A DNA stretch of 44,163 nt, taken from assembly GCA_964398055.1 (NCBI GenBank), contig CAYNLK010000048.1, positions 1 to 44,163 on the forward strand, in the 5' to 3' direction. The stretch's first letter is position 1. Every line of letters starts with the position of its first letter. Shown one piece after another: positions 23,035 through 31,120 of this stretch. The translations under genes and the position numbers were made by a program. Origin of the DNA: CAYNLK01 sp964398055 (GTDB lineage: Bacteria > Chloroflexota > Anaerolineae > 4572-78 > J111). The notes below the pieces were generated by a model that had not been told where the DNA came from, did not search any database, and saw only the letters and a program-made list of their open reading frames with translations.

Positions 23035-26000
23035 ATGGGATTAACCAGATTAGCGCTGCGCAGACCCCTCACGATGCTCATGATCATTCTGGCCCTGGTA
23101 GTGATGGGGTACCGCGCCTACACCTTTCTTCAATTAGACCGCTTTCCGGCGGTAAACTTTCCCTTTGTGGCAGTTGTAACCGTGTTTCCGGGAGCGTCAC
23201 CGGAAGACGTGGAAAAACTGGTCGTCAAACCCATCGAAGATGCGGTCTCGACCATTTCCGGGATCGATGAGATCACCTCCCAGGCCACCGAAGGGGTCGG
23301 CACCGTTACGATTGCCTTTGTTGAAGGCACCGATGGCAATGCCGCCGCCATCGATGTGGAACGCCAGGTATCCGGCGTTAAGGGCGAACTGCCCAGCGAA
23401 GCGCAAGAACCCACCATCATCAAGGCAGACCTCAACGCCATTCCGGTGCTGGTAATGACCTTGAGTGGTCCGCAAAGCCAAGATGCGCTCTTTGACCTGG
23501 CCGAAAATACGCTGAAGGCTCGTTTCCAGGCGGTGCCCGGCGTGGCCTCGGTCAGCGTTTCCGGCGGTCGCGAACGAGAGGTCCAGATCAACGTCGATCC
23601 GGCCAAACTGACCGCCTATGGCATCTCGTTTGCGACGGTGCAACAGGTCCTGGCCGCCAACAACATCACCTTTCCAGCCGGCTCTATCGAAGCAGGGCGA
23701 CAGAAACTCTCGGTCCGCTCGGTGGGCGAGTTTTCCAACCTCAGAGAGATTGAGGATATCGTCGTTATTAGTCGAGACAAGGATTCGGCTCAGCCCGGTC
23801 AGGATCGGGGCGGCTATGTTTATCTGCGCGATATCGCTACGGTCAGTTACGGCTTGAAAGACCAGGATAGCAAATTGCGCTACAACGGCCAGGAAGCCGT
23901 TAGTATCAGCACCATCAAATCTAGCGATGCCAACACAGTTGAGGTAGTTGATAACTTAAACAAGGTTATTGAGGAAATCAACCAGGAGTTACCGACCGGG
24001 GCCAAATTGATCATCGTCAATGATAACGCTTCTTTTATCAAAGAGGCAGTAGCCGCCGTATTGGAAGATCTGGTCCTGGCCATTCTCATCTGCGGGTTGG
24101 TGATGCTGGTCTTTCTGCATACCATCCGCAGCACCTTCATTGTTTTGCTGGCCATCCCGACTTCCATCATCTTCACCTTCCTGGTGATGTGGATGCTCGG
24201 TTTCAGCCTGAACCAGTTGACCTTACTGGCCTTGACCCTGGTGATCGGTATTCTGGTAGACGACTCGATTGTAGTGATCGAGAATATCGAGCGCCACCTC
24301 AAAATGAAGAAACCACCCAAGCAGGCTGCCCTCGATGGTCGCCGGGAGATTGGCCTGGCGGCTATTACCATTACCCTGGTCGACGTAGTCGTTTACCTGC
24401 CGGTGGCCTTTATGTCCGGCATTGTCGGTCAATTCTTCTACTCGTACGGGGTGACCATCGCCGCGGCAGCGCTGGCCTCGCTCTTCATCGCCTTCACCCT
24501 CACCCCGATGCTGGCCGGCTTCTGGATGAAAGATGAGAGCCAGCCGGAAATCCCGCCCCGGGGGGTGCGAAAGTTTCTTGGCTACCCCTTCCGCCCGATT
24601 ATCTGGCTGTGGAACGGCTTTATCTACCTCTGGGAAAAGGGCTTTAATTTACTGGCTCGATTCTATGGTCTGACCCTGCGTTTTTTTCTGTGGAATTTCT
24701 TTACCCAAAGCGTGGCCGTTGTTCTGGCCATTTTAGCCCTGGCCGGCGGTTTCTACCTGGTCGCTGGCGGATTTGTGGGCAGTGAATTCTTCCCCCAGGA
24801 AGATGACGGCCAGATTCGGATCAATGTGGAAATGCCTCCCAGTACCAACCTTGACACCACCGATATCGTCGCTCATCAGATCGAGCAAATCATCCTGAAC
24901 AATGTCCCTGAAGCCACCGGTATCCTGACTCGCGTCGGCGGCAGCAGCGGCGGCGGCTTTGGGATAGGCGGCCGGGCCTCTAATCTGGCCACCGTCAACC
25001 TCACCCTGGTCGATAAAGCCGATCGAGAGCGGAGTACGACCGATGTTGTTGAAGATTTGCGGCCCCGCTTCCAGAACATTCCCGAAGCCCTGATTACCGT
25101 TGCGTTAATGTCGGCTATGGATGGCGGCGGGGGCAGCGAGATTCAGGTGCGAATTTTCGGCGATAATCCCGATACCCTGATCGACCTGGCCAACCAGGTC
25201 GAGGCGGTGATGAAAACAGTGCCGGGTGTGGTCGACATAAAAAATACCGACGCCCTGCGTGCGCCCGAAACCGAACTGGTGGTGAACCGCGATCAGGCGC
25301 TGGACCTGGGGCTGGCCCCGGCCCAGGTAGCCACGACCCTGCGCACGGCCCTGAGCGGCAGCCAGGTCGGCAAGTTCAGCCCGCCGGATGGCGGCTCAGA
25401 AATGGACATTACTCTGCGCCTGAACGAAGCGGCCCGCAGCGATATCAATCAGCTGATGCAAACACCCTTGAGTTACATTAAGAGCCACCCCATTACCCTC
25501 GACCGGGTGGTCAACCAGCAGCTCACCGAGGCCCCGGCCCGCATCACCCGGAGCGACCGCCAGCGCGCCCTGACCGTAGGCAGCGGCGTCAGCGGCCGGG
25601 CCGCCGGCGACGTTACCGACGACATCGAAGCGGCCATCAACCAGCAAGTCCAGTTCCCAGTAGGCTATGGCTTTAAGTTTGTCGGCATGTCAGAAGCCCA
25701 GCGTGAATCTTTTACCCAACTTTTCGAGGCTATTCTGCTGGCCATTGCTCTGGTCTATATGCTGCTGGTAGCCCTATACCAGAGCTGGTTACAGCCGCTG
25801 GCTATCATGTTCTCGCTGCCTGTAACACTGGTGGGCGCTTTTGGCGGTCTGTGGTTGACCGGCAACACTCTCAACCTCATCTCCCTGCTCGGTATCGTCC
25901 TCTTGACCGGCGTGGTCACCAAGAACGCCATCCTGATTGTTGACTTCACCAATAATCTACGGCAGGAGGAAGGGTATGCCCGCAAAGAGGCCCTGATTCA

Positions 26001-26412
26001 GGCCGGCCGGCTGCGCTTGCGAGCCGTGTTGATGACCACCTTCACCCTTGTTTTTGCCCTGACGCCGTTGCTGCTGGGCACAGGCGCCGGGGCCGAAACG
26101 CGGGCGCCTCTGGCCGCGGTGGTGATTGGCGGTTCCATCTCATCGACCCTGCTCACGCTCATCCTGGTGCCGGTAGTCTACAACTTCTTTGACTGGGGCG
26201 GCGGTCTGGCCACCCGAACCTTCAGCACCATTCTGGGCGCCGGTGCACCGCGGCCAGGGCCAGAATTGGACCAGGGTCGGGCAGAAGAAGAGAAAGAAAA
26301 AGGCGCACCTGAGCGTGGACGTGAATCGACTCCCCCTCGTCAGGCCCCGCAGCCGGGGTCAGCAATATCGCTCAACCGGCCAACCCAAAATCCTGATCCT
26401 GATGTGGCATAG
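23035..26412 (+). CDS. RND family multidrug/solute efflux pump
   Basis: An 1125-aa HAE1-type (AcrB/MexB-like) transporter with two repeats of six membrane helices and large extracytoplasmic loops. TM1 starts MGLTRLALRRPLTMLMIILAL, and FPGASPEDVEKLVVKPIED is conserved. Proton-relay Asp409 and Asp410 (GILVDDSIVVIENIERH) and Lys963 (VVTKNAILIVDFTN) are present, so it is probably active. The last 75 residues form an unusual charged, Pro-rich tail. The ATG at 23035 has AAAGGA upstream at a spacing of about 11 bases. It lies behind the adaptor and a heptamer-repeat leader. Substrates cannot be predicted; hydrophobic drugs or fatty acids are typical of the family. Confidence 0.94.
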   Translation: MGLTRLALRRPLTMLMIILALVVMGYRAYTFLQLDRFPAVNFPFVAVVTVFPGASPEDVEKLVVKPIEDAVSTISGIDEITSQATEGVGTVTIAFVEGTDGNAAAIDVERQVSGVKGELPSEAQEPTIIKADLNAIPVLVMTLSGPQSQDALFDLAENTLKARFQAVPGVASVSVSGGREREVQINVDPAKLTAYGISFATVQQVLAANNITFPAGSIEAGRQKLSVRSVGEFSNLREIEDIVVISRDKDSAQPGQDRGGYVYLRDIATVSYGLKDQDSKLRYNGQEAVSISTIKSSDANTVEVVDNLNKVIEEINQELPTGAKLIIVNDNASFIKEAVAAVLEDLVLAILICGLVMLVFLHTIRSTFIVLLAIPTSIIFTFLVMWMLGFSLNQLTLLALTLVIGILVDDSIVVIENIERHLKMKKPPKQAALDGRREIGLAAITITLVDVVVYLPVAFMSGIVGQFFYSYGVTIAAAALASLFIAFTLTPMLAGFWMKDESQPEIPPRGVRKFLGYPFRPIIWLWNGFIYLWEKGFNLLARFYGLTLRFFLWNFFTQSVAVVLAILALAGGFYLVAGGFVGSEFFPQEDDGQIRINVEMPPSTNLDTTDIVAHQIEQIILNNVPEATGILTRVGGSSGGGFGIGGRASNLATVNLTLVDKADRERSTTDVVEDLRPRFQNIPEALITVALMSAMDGGGGSEIQVRIFGDNPDTLIDLANQVEAVMKTVPGVVDIKNTDALRAPETELVVNRDQALDLGLAPAQVATTLRTALSGSQVGKFSPPDGGSEMDITLRLNEAARSDINQLMQTPLSYIKSHPITLDRVVNQQLTEAPARITRSDRQRALTVGSGVSGRAAGDVTDDIEAAINQQVQFPVGYGFKFVGMSEAQRESFTQLFEAILLAIALVYMLLVALYQSWLQPLAIMFSLPVTLVGAFGGLWLTGNTLNLISLLGIVLLTGVVTKNAILIVDFTNNLRQEEGYARKEALIQAGRLRLRAVLMTTFTLVFALTPLLLGTGAGAETRAPLAAVVIGGSISSTLLTLILVPVVYNFFDWGGGLATRTFSTILGAGAPRPGPELDQGRAEEEKEKGAPERGRESTPPRQAPQPGSAISLNRPTQNPDPDVA

Positions 26413-26452
26413 GCCAGGCAAGTTCAAGATGCAAAGGATTGCCATTCAAGCT

Positions 26453-29008
26453 ATGAAAAAACAGCTCTGGTTATCGATCACAACCTTCTTCGTCCTGATA
26501 ATGCTGCTGACAGGCTGCGGCGGTATAGGATTTGAAGAGGAAAAAGTAGTCAAAGAACCGATCAATCGGGCCGAGTGGCCCACCCCGGTTCCGGCCAAGC
26601 CAACCGCTTCGCCAACTCCCTTCCCCAAAATCGAGTTACCAAACCCGGCCAGCCCCACCTCTCGGCTGGCGATTGAGGCTGAGCAGCCCGCCTCAATTTC
26701 ACCAACCCCCATACCCAATGCCGCGGCTGTGACCAGCATGAGCGGTCTCATCGACACCGTTGCCGCCCAGGTTAGCCCTCTGGCCGGTCTATCGCCGGTG
26801 GCGGTTGGCTTCATCCTCAATGATAACACCCCGCTCCGGTCAGGACCGGCTGGCTCGTATGGCGCAACCGGAACCGGTACGTCTGCGGAAATGGCCGCCG
26901 TGCTCGGCCAGAATCCGGGCGGGGATTGGCTCTACGTCATTACCATCACCGCCAAGCAGGGCTGGCTGCCGCTTGAGGCCATACGGCTCACCGGCAGTTT
27001 AGCTGAGGCGCCGGTGCTGCCGGCCAACCCCATCGAAGCCGCCATCGCCCGAGCCGTTTCAGCCGCCGGCGCACCGAGCGGTCCGGTTCAGCCCCAGCTC
27101 GACATCGGCCAGCTCAAGCCGGTGGCTACGGCCAGGGTCAGCAGCGCCGGCCTGAACATGCGCCAGCGGCCCGGCGCCGACTACCCTCGGCTGGAGACGC
27201 TTCCTCAAGGCCAGGAACTGCAAGTGCTGGCCCTCAATCAAGACCGGCAATGGGCCTTAGTAGTCACCCCGGCTCAAAAATATGGCTGGGTATCGGCCGC
27301 TTTCCTGGAGGTTGATGGTTCCCTGGACAACGCCCCCCAGGTACGGACGCTCGCGCCGGCCCCCGCAGGGGATGACTCGCCGGAACAGCTAGCCCCGCTG
27401 GCCCTGCTGACGGCCGCTGCCCCGGCCGCAGTGGCAGCCGACGGCGCGCCGGTCGCGCCGGTCGCGGCCCAGGTTCGCGCCCCACTCTTACCGGAGCAAA
27501 CGCTGGTTCCGGTGACTACGGGCAAAGTCAATATCAAAACAGACCTGCGGCGGGGACCGGGGCAGAGCTTTGGCGCAGTCGATACGCTGATGGTCGATGA
27601 GCCGGTTACGATTCTGGCGTTAGATCAAAGCGGCGACTGGGCGGTAGTTCAGGCCACCCGTTCGCGCCTGGGTTGGCTGCCCCTGAATTCGCTCGATCTG
27701 GAAGGTTCCGTGGCCGGCGCCGGCCAGGCCGTAACCGGCTGGGTCAGCAGCAATGAAGTGGAGGTAAGGCAAGGCCCCGGCATTTACTACCCGGCTGCCG
27801 GTAAATTAGCCATCAACGATCTGGTTGCCGTGCTGGGCTTGAATCCTGGGCGAAACTGGGCCTTGATTGAAACTTTGGCCGGCGGGCGAGGCTGGATCTC
27901 GCCTCGATTCTTGACCAACTATGCGACCTCGCTAAGTAATCTACCGGAACTGGAATTTACCCCGCCGGCAGCCGCTGAGCCGGCCCCACCGCCTCAGCCG
28001 GCCGTGACCCTGACCGATAAAGGGCCGGGCAAATTGGTAATCCAGCGTTCCAGCGGCGGCGACATATTGGTGATTAACCCAGATGGCGCCGGCCTGCGCC
28101 AACTGACCAGCGGCATCGACCCGGTGCTGTCGCCCGACGGCCAAACGGTCGCCTTTACCCGCTGGCAGGGTGACATCGGCTCGCTCTGGCTGATCGATTT
28201 GGCTGGCAGCAATGAGCGCAAAATCCTTGATTTCACCAAGCAGGCCAAAGGCCCCACCTGGTCGCCTGATGGCTCTCAGGTGGTTATCAACTACCAGCAG
28301 GGCGGCCGGCTGGATGAGAAGGAGATTTGTCAGAATTTGTCGGGCGGCAGCTTCCCGGCGATTCCCCGTAACGCCACCGACATTAAGGTCAAGGTCAGGC
28401 AAAACTCTGATGGCGAATTTGAACCCCATTTGTGCTGGCTGGTTCCGCCGGACCGGTATTGGAATTTACGGTTGGTCAATGTAGCCGATGGCTCTTTTGA
28501 AGATCTGGATGGCGGTACCTACGCATTTCGCCCCACCTGGGATCCGGCCAACCCGTGGCGAGTTGTGTCTGCCGGTGGGCGAGGTCTGGTTGAAGTTGAC
28601 GTTACCCGAAAGTACCAACAGGCCATCACCGATCAAATTGGCGACGGCTCACCGGTCTTTTCGCCGGATGGGCGCTATCTGGCCGTTACAGTTGGGCATC
28701 CCGGCGGTGGGCAGGGCTATGATATCTACCGCTTGAATGCGGACGGCAGCGGCCGGGTCCGGCTGACCCAAACCCCGCTGTGGGAAACCGCCCAGCCGGA
28801 AGAGAAGAAACCGTGGGACAACGTTGCCCCGGCCTGGTCGCCGGATGGGACTCAAATCGCCTTCCTGACCGATCGCACCGGTCGTTGGGAAATCTGGGTG
28901 ATGAATGTGGACGGCTCTAATCAGCGACCGCTCTTTTCAGACGAGATCAACGACCAGCTTGATTTGACCTACAATTTTGTCGATGAGCGGATGATAAGCT
29001 GGCAGTAA
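26453..29008 (+). CDS. Lipoprotein with four SH3b repeats and a TolB-like beta-propeller
   Basis: A surface protein of about 851 aa. The signal MKKQLWLSITTFFVLIMLLTGC ends at lipobox Cys22. A Pro/Thr-rich linker is followed by four bacterial SH3 (SH3b) repeats, each with the pattern (L)RxGPG....G.L......VL.L...WA.V.....GW, then a Pro-rich hinge and PD40/TolB-type propeller blades (SPDG motifs at LSPDGQTVAFTR, WSPDGSQVVINY, FSPDGRYLAVTV and WSPDGTQIAFLT). SH3b domains often bind peptidoglycan, so it may attach to the wall. Upstream in-frame starts at 26402 and 26429 exist; 26453 gives the cleanest signal peptide, though AAAGGA is 14 bases away. It begins 40 bases after the RND pump stop and is probably in its operon. 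Confidence 0.85.
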   Translation: MKKQLWLSITTFFVLIMLLTGCGGIGFEEEKVVKEPINRAEWPTPVPAKPTASPTPFPKIELPNPASPTSRLAIEAEQPASISPTPIPNAAAVTSMSGLIDTVAAQVSPLAGLSPVAVGFILNDNTPLRSGPAGSYGATGTGTSAEMAAVLGQNPGGDWLYVITITAKQGWLPLEAIRLTGSLAEAPVLPANPIEAAIARAVSAAGAPSGPVQPQLDIGQLKPVATARVSSAGLNMRQRPGADYPRLETLPQGQELQVLALNQDRQWALVVTPAQKYGWVSAAFLEVDGSLDNAPQVRTLAPAPAGDDSPEQLAPLALLTAAAPAAVAADGAPVAPVAAQVRAPLLPEQTLVPVTTGKVNIKTDLRRGPGQSFGAVDTLMVDEPVTILALDQSGDWAVVQATRSRLGWLPLNSLDLEGSVAGAGQAVTGWVSSNEVEVRQGPGIYYPAAGKLAINDLVAVLGLNPGRNWALIETLAGGRGWISPRFLTNYATSLSNLPELEFTPPAAAEPAPPPQPAVTLTDKGPGKLVIQRSSGGDILVINPDGAGLRQLTSGIDPVLSPDGQTVAFTRWQGDIGSLWLIDLAGSNERKILDFTKQAKGPTWSPDGSQVVINYQQGGRLDEKEICQNLSGGSFPAIPRNATDIKVKVRQNSDGEFEPHLCWLVPPDRYWNLRLVNVADGSFEDLDGGTYAFRPTWDPANPWRVVSAGGRGLVEVDVTRKYQQAITDQIGDGSPVFSPDGRYLAVTVGHPGGGQGYDIYRLNADGSGRVRLTQTPLWETAQPEEKKPWDNVAPAWSPDGTQIAFLTDRTGRWEIWVMNVDGSNQRPLFSDEINDQLDLTYNFVDERMISWQ

Positions 29009-29022
29009 CAACCTATGAGTAC

Positions 29023-29059
29023 AAGTGACCGGCACTTTAAAAGCGCCGGTCACTTTTGC
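29023..29059. terminator. Hairpin of the GTGACCGGC palindrome family after the lipoprotein gene
   Basis: AAGTGACCGGC (29023-29033) pairs exactly with GCCGGTCACTT (29045-29055), and the right arm runs into TTTT. An inner CTTT/AAAG could extend the stem past one mismatch. It sits 15 bases after the lipoprotein stop and is almost identical to the hairpin at 31086. Confidence 0.75.
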
Positions 29060-29079
29060 CCTTGTTCTGGACATAAGCC

Positions 29080-29637
29080 ATGCGGGTCATTGCCGGTGCG
29101 GCCAAAGGTAGAAGGTTGAAAACGGTGCCGGGCGAGACCACTCGCCCCATCACCGACCGCACTAAAGAGGCTCTCTTTAGCATTCTGGGCAACTGGATTG
29201 TCGACGCCAGAGTTCTGGATTTGTTTGGCGGCAGCGGCGCGGTTGGCATCGAGGCGTTGAGCCGGGGCGCGGCCCACGTGACCTTTGTAGAGCAGGCTCA
29301 GGCCGCCACCCGCGCCATCGGTGAAAACCTGCGGATAACCAACCTGGCCGATCGGGCGCTGGTGAAGCGGGCCGATGCCTTCAAGTTTTTGGCCCAAAGC
29401 CCGCCTGAACCGTTTGATTTGATTTACATTGCTCCACCCCAATACAAACAACTGTGGATCAACGCGGTGCAGACCATCGATGAGCACCTGGGCGAGTGGC
29501 TGCTGCCGGATGGCGCGGTCATTGCCCAGATTCATCCCAAGGAGTACCAGGAACTGGCCCTGCAAAATCTGGTCTTGTATGATCAGCGGAGATATGGCAG
29601 CACCTTGCTCTGCTTCTATGAGTGGAGGGGTAGTTAG
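29080..29637 (+). CDS. rsmD: RsmD-like 16S rRNA (guanine-N2)-methyltransferase
   Basis: A 185-aa Rossmann methyltransferase. The N-terminus MRVIAGAAKGRRL and RPITDRTKEALFSIL are RsmD hallmarks, and the SAM motif is DLFGGSGAVGIEALSRGA at 47-64. In E. coli, RsmD methylates G966 of 16S rRNA. The catalytic motif, normally DPPY or DPPF, reads APPQ at 118-121 (YIAPPQYKQLW), so either the family variant uses different chemistry or the protein differs in target. No strong ribosome site precedes ATG 29080. The stop falls within a GTTA/GTTG simple repeat. Its usual partner coaD is not adjacent. Confidence 0.85.
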   Translation: MRVIAGAAKGRRLKTVPGETTRPITDRTKEALFSILGNWIVDARVLDLFGGSGAVGIEALSRGAAHVTFVEQAQAATRAIGENLRITNLADRALVKRADAFKFLAQSPPEPFDLIYIAPPQYKQLWINAVQTIDEHLGEWLLPDGAVIAQIHPKEYQELALQNLVLYDQRRYGSTLLCFYEWRGS

Positions 29638-29656
29638 TTAGTTAGTTGGTTGGTTG
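29633..29656. repeat. Tetranucleotide repeat (GTTA)3(GTTG)3
   Basis: Three GTTA units followed by three GTTG units, spanning the rsmD stop codon (TAG at 29635-29637) and the short gap to the next gene. The same GTTR units recur at 38152-38171 in the cobS 5' region. Confidence 0.7.
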
Positions 29657-29682
29657 AAAGTTAACAAGTTTCGGGGGGCAAT

Positions 29683-31074
29683 ATGGAGATCGAGGAGGCC
29701 GTTGCGGCTGCTGACACTGAAAAAACCGGGACGGCCCATCAAAATTCTTTTTGGGACGTTAAGAGAATAATTTTGGGGCTGGCCCTCCTCGGCATCGTGA
29801 CCCTGGCCTGTTTGGGCGGGGTGGCCTACCTGACGCTTGGCCCATTTTGGGCCGATTTCAAAGCGACCACCGCGGCGACGATACCTGTTTTTGCCAGCCG
29901 GCCGGTTTACAACCGCATTGCTTTTGTGGGCAATGACGGCAACCTGTGGCTGGTCTCGCCGGATGGGCAGGAGCTGCGCCAGCTTACTGATAACGGCAAG
30001 GGTTACCGTTTTCCAACCTGGGCTCCCGACGGCAGTTACCTGGCCTACATTGGGCCAGATCAGGCTAACAATTCGGCCCTGTACGTGACCCCCACCAGCC
30101 GCTCTGAGCCAACTATCCTCTTCAACGAGCCGGAATCGGCCCCCTTTTATCTCTACTGGTCTCCCGACAGCCATTTAGTGACCTTCCTGACTCAGGAAAA
30201 ATCCAGCCTGGCCATGCGCCAGGCCAATGCCAAAGTTGGCGACAGCCGCATTTTGAGCCAGGGCAACCCTTTTTACTGGGTCTGGTCGCCGGCCGGTGAC
30301 AAGCTGTTGATGCACGTCGGCGGCGCCCGGGCCGTGTCGGAAAAGGCGCACCTGTCTATCTTGGAGAACCGTGCCGACGCCGAGCGCATCCAGCTCGATC
30401 TGGCGCCGGGCCGCTTCCAGGCCCCCGACTGGTCCGCCGACGGCCGTTACTTCTATTACATTGCCGCCGACGAGCAAGGTCGCGAGGCTATTTACAAAAC
30501 CAATGCCCAAACCCTGGAACAGACCGCCGTGACCGAACTGACCGGCTTCACCTATATGGTTTTATCGCCCAATGGCCGGCATATCGCTTTTGTCCAAATT
30601 GAAGCGGGCGATCGGCCGCCGCTAGGCCACGCTTACCTGATTGACAGCGACGGGCAGAATCGCCGCCGCCTGACCGATAACCCGGTCGCCTCGCTGTACT
30701 GGGCCCCGAATGGCCGCAAGCTGGCCTTGCTGACTCTGGCCACTCGCGGCGACGGCTCGACAGCCAAAGCGGGAGGGCTGGCCGCGCCGCTGCCCCAAGA
30801 GGTTATGTTCCGCTGGCTAATTTATGACATGGAAACAGAGGTCGTTGAAATCCTGACCAGCTTCAGTCCCACGCGGGATTTTCTGCAGACCGTGCCTTAT
30901 TTTGACCAGTATCACCGCTCGCTAACCTTCTGGTCACCCGACAGCCGCTATTTTGTGCTGACCAAAGAGAAAAGGAACCGCTTTGAGGGTACGGTATGGG
31001 TTCACGACGTGACCGGCCAGGCGGAACCGCGCCAGGTTGGGGAGGGCACATTGGCCGTGTGGTCATGGCGGTAA
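29683..31074 (+). CDS. Membrane-anchored TolB/WD40-like beta-propeller protein
   Basis: A 463-aa protein with a short cytoplasmic N-terminus, one transmembrane helix (about residues 30-52) and an extracytoplasmic PD40-type propeller. Repeated blades show the pattern (V/A)SPDGxxLxxL or WxPDGSYLAYIGPD, WSPDSHLVTFLT, WSADGRYFYYIA, LSPNGRHIAFVQ, WAPNGRKLALLT and WSPDSRYFVLTK. It has no enzyme motif and probably binds ligands or partners at the cell surface. The start ATG 29683 has a G-rich GGGGGG about four bases upstream. It is related in its propeller part to the SH3b lipoprotein encoded 0.7 kb upstream, separated only by rsmD. It ends at a bidirectional hairpin. Confidence 0.85.
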   Translation: MEIEEAVAAADTEKTGTAHQNSFWDVKRIILGLALLGIVTLACLGGVAYLTLGPFWADFKATTAATIPVFASRPVYNRIAFVGNDGNLWLVSPDGQELRQLTDNGKGYRFPTWAPDGSYLAYIGPDQANNSALYVTPTSRSEPTILFNEPESAPFYLYWSPDSHLVTFLTQEKSSLAMRQANAKVGDSRILSQGNPFYWVWSPAGDKLLMHVGGARAVSEKAHLSILENRADAERIQLDLAPGRFQAPDWSADGRYFYYIAADEQGREAIYKTNAQTLEQTAVTELTGFTYMVLSPNGRHIAFVQIEAGDRPPLGHAYLIDSDGQNRRRLTDNPVASLYWAPNGRKLALLTLATRGDGSTAKAGGLAAPLPQEVMFRWLIYDMETEVVEILTSFSPTRDFLQTVPYFDQYHRSLTFWSPDSRYFVLTKEKRNRFEGTVWVHDVTGQAEPRQVGEGTLAVWSWR

Positions 31075-31085
31075 ACCCAAAAAAC

Positions 31086-31118
31086 AAGTGACCGGCGCTT
31101 TAGAAGCGCCGGTCACTT
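31086..31118. terminator. Bidirectional terminator, perfect member of the GTGACCGGC family
   Basis: Exact 15-base arms at 31086-31100 and 31104-31118 with a 3-base loop, lying between two convergent genes. The right arm is followed by TTATTAAAA and the left preceded by AAAAAC, so it can act on both strands. It matches the hairpin at 29023 almost base for base. Confidence 0.85.
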
Positions 31119-31120
31119 TA

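Noticed and set aside
26189..26452. Longer N-terminus for the SH3b/TolB lipoprotein overlapping the RND pump gene
   Set aside because: It would place about 88 non-hydrophobic residues before a clear lipoprotein signal peptide, which must be N-terminal.
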